In this document: one piece after another, positions 47,493 to 49,931 of the stretch | How the letters are laid out: every line of letters starts with the position of its first letter | Numbering within the stretch: the stretch's first letter is position 1 | Virus record (IMG/VR): IMGVR_UViG_3300030117_001273 | Span: 1-49,931 of that record | From: a virus | DNA length: 49,931 nt | Reading direction: 5' to 3' (one strand) | The notes under the pieces: generated by a model | Told to the model about the DNA's origin: nothing | The model's database searches: none | What the model saw: only the letters and a program-made list of their open reading frames with translations | Position numbers and translations under genes: made by a program

Positions 47493-47753
47493 TTAGCTAA
47501 ATTTACGAAATCTTGCCGTTTTCTTTGCAATCTTTTTGGGCTGTTTAGATACTTGTTTACCAGATCTACTTGCTTTGCGTTTAAGAGCCGAAGAACGGGA
47601 GTATTCACTGGGCGAAAGAGCCTTAATCGCTTTCTCAGGTAAGTAACGTTCACCAGTTGCCTTTGGTCCTTGTGTACTAGGTTTGCCAGATTTAGTTCGC
47701 CATTTTTGTTTTGTCCATGCACGTAATGATCTCTGCCCTTTTGTTAATGCCAT
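47493..47753 (-). CDS. DUF5872-like basic protein
   Basis: An 86-residue, strongly basic protein. The segment WTKQKWRTKSGKPSTQGP followed by ATGERYLPEKAIKALS matches DUF5872, a family seen in marine phages and their hosts, with no known function. The C-terminal half is almost entirely Lys/Arg/Ser/Ala (SKQPKKIAKKTARFRK), suggesting nucleic acid binding. An overlapping frame covering 47366-47722 is its shadow. It precedes the holin. Confidence 0.75.
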   Translation of the reverse strand: MALTKGQRSLRAWTKQKWRTKSGKPSTQGPKATGERYLPEKAIKALSPSEYSRSSALKRKASRSGKQVSKQPKKIAKKTARFRKFS

Positions 47754-47762
47754 GTTACCTCT

Positions 47763-47879
47763 CTACATACATAAATCTTCATACTTAGTTGTATGAAGTC
47801 TGTGTTGTGCTAATTCTCTCGCTTTAGCAATACCTATTTTATTATTATACTTTAGTAAGTTTATTAACCAATTTATCAT
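47763..47879 (-). CDS. Hypothetical 38-aa protein
   Basis: A short frame from ATG 47879 to TAG 47763-47765, overlapping the end of the DUF1289 gene by 35 bases. The first ten residues are hydrophobic (MINWLINLLKY) and the rest is a charged helix (IAKARELAQHRLHTTKYE). The pattern resembles tiny marine-phage proteins with an N-terminal WLINxLKY stretch. The ribosome site is weak, so this is a moderate call. It ends 10 bases before the DUF5872 start. Confidence 0.4.
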   Translation of the reverse strand: MINWLINLLKYNNKIGIAKARELAQHRLHTTKYEDLCM

Positions 47880-47964
47880 ATGCTTCTTTAATCTCTTCTA
47901 TAGTTCTTTTACACCCTATACAAACATTATCTTTAAGTTTGCATACTCCAATACAGGGACTCAT
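47845..47964 (-). CDS. DUF1289-like four-cysteine mini-protein
   Basis: A 39-residue frame from ATG 47964, overlapping the upstream stop as ATGA, to TAA 47845-47847. The start MSPCIGVCKLKDNVCIGCKR has the DUF1289 pattern (SPCIGVCxL, then CxGCxRT), with four Cys likely to bind zinc or an Fe-S cluster. The tail is a charged helix. DUF1289 members occur in many proteobacteria with uncertain function, and this is the minimal motif. Confidence 0.65.
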   Translation of the reverse strand: MSPCIGVCKLKDNVCIGCKRTIEEIKEAYDKLVNKLTKV

Positions 47965-48722
47965 TTTTTACCTATACTTCTTAAACTTTCCATTACATCA
48001 TCAATATTTGGCTCATCTTGTCCGGGATTATAAATACATTTATATTTTTTAGGACAGTTTGGTTCATACATTAATGTATATGTTTTATTTCCACCCTGAT
48101 ATATACAAGCCTGTTTATCCGTATACTTTGATCTAAGTATTTTTTTTAATCTACAAGTTGTATACTTCTTGTCTATTATTTTACCTTGATTACGTAACTG
48201 TTGTTTAGTTAATGGTTTAGGTACATATGTATATCCATCTGCATGTGCTCTACTTGTGAACATACTAGCTAATAATATTAAAAAGCCACCTATCGCTACC
48301 ACTAAAAGTAACCACCCAATACCTTCACTTAACTGTCTTCTTAATTGTTGTTGTTTGTATATTGTCTGTTGTCTTTGTTTTCTTATCTGACCTTCCATCT
48401 GTAGTAGTTCATCATAGGCTTGAGGACCATGAGTCAGGTTTAAAAACATTTTTAATTCATATCTTTGTTCTTCAAGTTTCTTTTTAGCTGTGTATGCAGC
48501 CATCGCTGCTTCTTCAATAGAATCAGCTTTAAAAAGTTTACCAAAAAGAGGTGGGTTCTTAGCCTGTTTTTCAGCATTGTCAATATCTGATACTGCTCCC
48601 ATCCATCTGCCTATGTCTCCTGACATTTGTTCAATATCACGACCTACAGCGAATCCCTGCTTAATCGCATTAAATGCCTTTGATGCGACACCTACAGCTA
48701 GTGATATAGTTACTGGGTCCAT
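47961..48722 (-). CDS. Membrane-anchored coiled-coil protein with exported cysteine-rich tail
   Basis: A 253-residue protein. The N-terminal 30 residues are mildly hydrophobic (VTISLAVGVASKAFNAIKQG). Residues 75-132 are a Lys/Glu/Gln-rich helix. One transmembrane helix follows at 136-154, with a signal-peptidase-like AHA at 159-161. The last 90 residues have four Cys and many Tyr (CRLKKILRSKYTDKQAC, NCPKKYKC), suited to the periplasm. It could be a lysis or envelope protein; I do not recognise the family. The ATG follows AAGGAAATAATA. Confidence 0.6.
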   Translation of the reverse strand: MDPVTISLAVGVASKAFNAIKQGFAVGRDIEQMSGDIGRWMGAVSDIDNAEKQAKNPPLFGKLFKADSIEEAAMAAYTAKKKLEEQRYELKMFLNLTHGPQAYDELLQMEGQIRKQRQQTIYKQQQLRRQLSEGIGWLLLVVAIGGFLILLASMFTSRAHADGYTYVPKPLTKQQLRNQGKIIDKKYTTCRLKKILRSKYTDKQACIYQGGNKTYTLMYEPNCPKKYKCIYNPGQDEPNIDDVMESLRSIGKK

Positions 48723-48724
48723 TA

Positions 48725-48901
48725 TTATTTCCTTATGGGTTTACAATATGCAGTTATGCGTTGACCTCCATTTTCTGTGGGTATAGTTGGTTGGTTATGC
48801 AGTCTTTCTGCAAAATAAAGACATCTATCTAAATCTTCAAATCTTTGGGTTTGGTTTATTATTCTTGTGTCTATCATAAACACGAGAAGAAATTCTATCA
48901 T
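48725..48901 (-). CDS. Conserved small marine-phage protein, 58 aa
   Basis: A 58-residue frame from ATG 48901 (TAAATG, just after the Cys-rich gene) to TAA 48725-48727. The middle RFEDLDRCLYFAERLHNQPT and the end GGQRITAYCKP match a small protein I associate with marine phages. The two Cys and aromatic residues suggest a compact fold. Function is unknown. It ends two bases before the next gene starts, so the series is one operon. Confidence 0.6.
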   Translation of the reverse strand: MIEFLLVFMIDTRIINQTQRFEDLDRCLYFAERLHNQPTIPTENGGQRITAYCKPIRK

Positions 48902-49015
48902 TTATACAGGCACACCCTGCACTTCTTGTTCCTCGTGGCAATCACAAGTACACTCGTCACAGTCACAGTCGTAACATTCACAAGTAGGACATCTATTTTT
49001 TCTTTTTTCGTTCAT
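48902..49015 (-). CDS. Eight-cysteine metallothionein-like mini-protein
   Basis: A 37-residue frame from ATG 49015 (with AAGAGAG upstream) to TAA 48902-48904. After a basic start, residues 9-27 read CPTCECYDCDCDECTCDCH: eight Cys at 9, 12, 14, 17, 19, 22, 24 and 26, with four Asp, two Glu and one His. Such density suggests binding of several metal ions. It is not a match to a family I know; an acidic Cys-rich zinc or copper sink is the natural reading. It overlaps the upstream gene by 23 bases. Confidence 0.6.
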   Translation of the reverse strand: MNEKRKNRCPTCECYDCDCDECTCDCHEEQEVQGVPV

Positions 49016-49295
49016 GTGCTCTCTTTAATTGTTCTTTAGCTTTTTTAAATATGGCAACAACTTCTGTTTTGCCCATCACTTTAGCTCTTTGTTCAGCGAC
49101 AGTAAGTATTTGTATCTTTCTCGCATATGGCTTATTAATTTTCTTAACTTTTGCAACCGTAGCTTTGGCATCTGCAACTGTAGCAAATTTAATGCTAACC
49201 GTGTCTTTAGGGTTCTCATCCGTATATAAACGTCTGCCACTTCCTTTAGGTTTTTTACCTGTGCCAACTTTAGGGTCTTTCTTTTTATTAGACAC
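48993..49295 (-). CDS. Conserved basic phage protein, 100 aa
   Basis: A 100-residue basic protein with the recognisable series DPKVGTGKKPKGSGRRLYTD, ENPKDTVSIKFATVADA and RAKVMGKTEVVAIFKKAKEQ, which I associate with marine phages. The C terminus is a poly-Lys run. It looks like a small alpha/beta domain with basic ends, so a nucleic-acid-binding or virion role is plausible, but the function is unknown. The start shares a base with the upstream stop. Confidence 0.65.
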   Translation of the reverse strand: MSNKKKDPKVGTGKKPKGSGRRLYTDENPKDTVSIKFATVADAKATVAKVKKINKPYARKIQILTVAEQRAKVMGKTEVVAIFKKAKEQLKRAHERKKKK

Positions 49296-49582
49296 TACCC
49301 TCTATAGCCTCCACCTTTTGCTTTGTATTGTTTGGCTAACATCTGTGCTTTTCTTGCACTCCATTGACCGGGTGAACCTCCCTTACCACCTGCTTTGATA
49401 CGATTGAATAAGTTTTTACGCATTGTAGGTTTAGTGTAGTTACCTGCCTTATTAACAGTGCTACCACCTTTGTTTAGCTTAATAGCAGATAAAGTTTTAG
49501 CTTGACCTGCGTGAGCTTTACTAGCTTTTCTTAATTTTCCTGCTACTTTTTTTATTGTTGCTTTTGCTTTTTTTACTGCCAC
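49295..49582 (-). CDS. Conserved very basic phage protein
   Basis: I favour GTG 49582 because GAGGATAAC lies at proper spacing; ATG 49594 would add four residues. The 95-residue product is Lys/Ala-rich at the start (VKKAKATIKKVAGKLRKA). It then has conserved pieces NKGGSTVNKAGNYTKPTMRK and AGGKGGSPGQWSARKAQMLA, ending KAKGGGYRG. It is histone-like in composition. It may bind DNA or sit in the virion; the function is not known. It overlaps the previous gene by up to 74 bases. Confidence 0.6.
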   Translation of the reverse strand: MAVKKAKATIKKVAGKLRKASKAHAGQAKTLSAIKLNKGGSTVNKAGNYTKPTMRKNLFNRIKAGGKGGSPGQWSARKAQMLAKQYKAKGGGYRG

Positions 49583-49919
49583 TGTTATCCTCATATAAAT
49601 TGTTAAATGTTGTAAAAGGGTCTAAATAGGACTCATGTGCTTCTGCAGAGTGTATCCACTGTGAAGGAGCAAAATCAGGAGCACCTTCTCCTGTAACCCA
49701 TAATGCAGGACTTGTTGCCCTGACTCTATTATTTGGTAGTGCAACTATGTTACCTGTCCATTCACCTGCATCTAACAAATACATCACATGTGATTGTTTA
49801 TGTTGTGCAGGATCGTCTGCTATATCACTCTCGGTGTAATCAACTGTAAATAAGTACTTCGCAGTATAAAATGCATTGTCTATTTTACAGAGCCATGGGG
49901 AAGAACTGACCCTATCCAT
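49521..49919 (-). CDS. Hypothetical protein near the window edge
   Basis: A protein of at least 132 residues, reading open to the window edge upstream of ATG 49919, so the true start may lie outside. Residues 1-110 form a compact domain with Trp and His (YLLDAGEWTGNIVALPNN, LWVTGEGAPDFAPSQWIHSA). The last 20 are Lys/Ser-rich. I associate its core with conserved marine-phage proteins of unknown role. It leads the visible part of the minus-strand arm. Confidence 0.55.
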   Translation of the reverse strand: MDRVSSSPWLCKIDNAFYTAKYLFTVDYTESDIADDPAQHKQSHVMYLLDAGEWTGNIVALPNNRVRATSPALWVTGEGAPDFAPSQWIHSAEAHESYLDPFTTFNNLYEDNSGSKKSKSNNKKSSRKIKKS

Positions 49920-49931
49920 AACAATGACACT

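Noticed and set aside
47366-47722. Long open frame overlapping the DUF5872 gene on the same strand
   Set aside because: Its translation is a Lys/Arg/Asn-rich shift of the DUF5872 gene, which has a recognisable family pattern and a better start.
1-49931. tRNA genes as integration targets or codon helpers
   Set aside because: I looked through the non-coding gaps for cloverleaf pieces near the integrase and elsewhere and saw none; gaps are mostly too short.

Overview
The window looks like most of the genome of an AT-rich (roughly one-third G+C) short-tailed double-stranded DNA phage from a marine bacterium. The clearest lineage marker is the family A DNA polymerase at 8223-10250. It carries a DnaJ-type CxxCxGxG zinc insertion between its exonuclease and polymerase domains, the arrangement described for Puniceispirillum phage HMO-2011 and its relatives. 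Class II ribonucleotide reductase, MazG, a T7-like connector/nozzle gene order and many small marine-phage families fit this. The low G+C suggests a SAR11, SAR116 or other marine alphaproteobacterial host, but that is inference. I recognise no tRNA, rRNA, CRISPR array or insertion sequence.

The plus strand (1-16514) is the takeover and replication arm. In order it holds small unknown proteins, an orphan C5-cytosine DNA methyltransferase, a SleB-type wall hydrolase, a mini-protein resembling the ribosome rescue factor ArfA, a DUF932 protein and a tyrosine integrase. Then come separate primase and helicase genes, endonuclease VII, DNA polymerase, a probable ssDNA-binding protein, a RecB/Cas4-like nuclease, T7-type endonuclease I, DUF3310, vitamin-B12-dependent ribonucleotide reductase and MazG. 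Almost every gene overlaps its neighbour by a few bases (ATGA or TAATG junctions), so translation is probably coupled.

The minus strand (49919 down to 16507) is the lysis, packaging and virion arm, read right to left. It starts with small basic and Cys-rich proteins, a 3TM holin, a NifU-type Fe-S scaffold and a GH24 lysozyme. Small and large terminase, portal, a 1588-residue multidomain protein with an HEVQH motif, scaffold, major capsid and decoration protein follow. The arm ends with the tail connector, tail nozzle, two large fibre-type proteins (one with an embedded cupredoxin-like domain) and a set of long, repeat-rich, probably internal or ejected proteins. The two arms converge at 16507-16514, where the last genes overlap tail to tail.

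No phage RNA polymerase is seen. Instead, sigma70-like promoters (TTGACA, 16-17 bp, TATAAT-like) lie at operon heads on both strands, two of them perfect consensus matches. A palindrome, GTCACA-N3-TGTGAC, occurs three times in the replication arm, twice just upstream of a start codon. It is the best candidate for a regulatory element. An integrase is present, but no repressor or excisionase is recognisable in the window.
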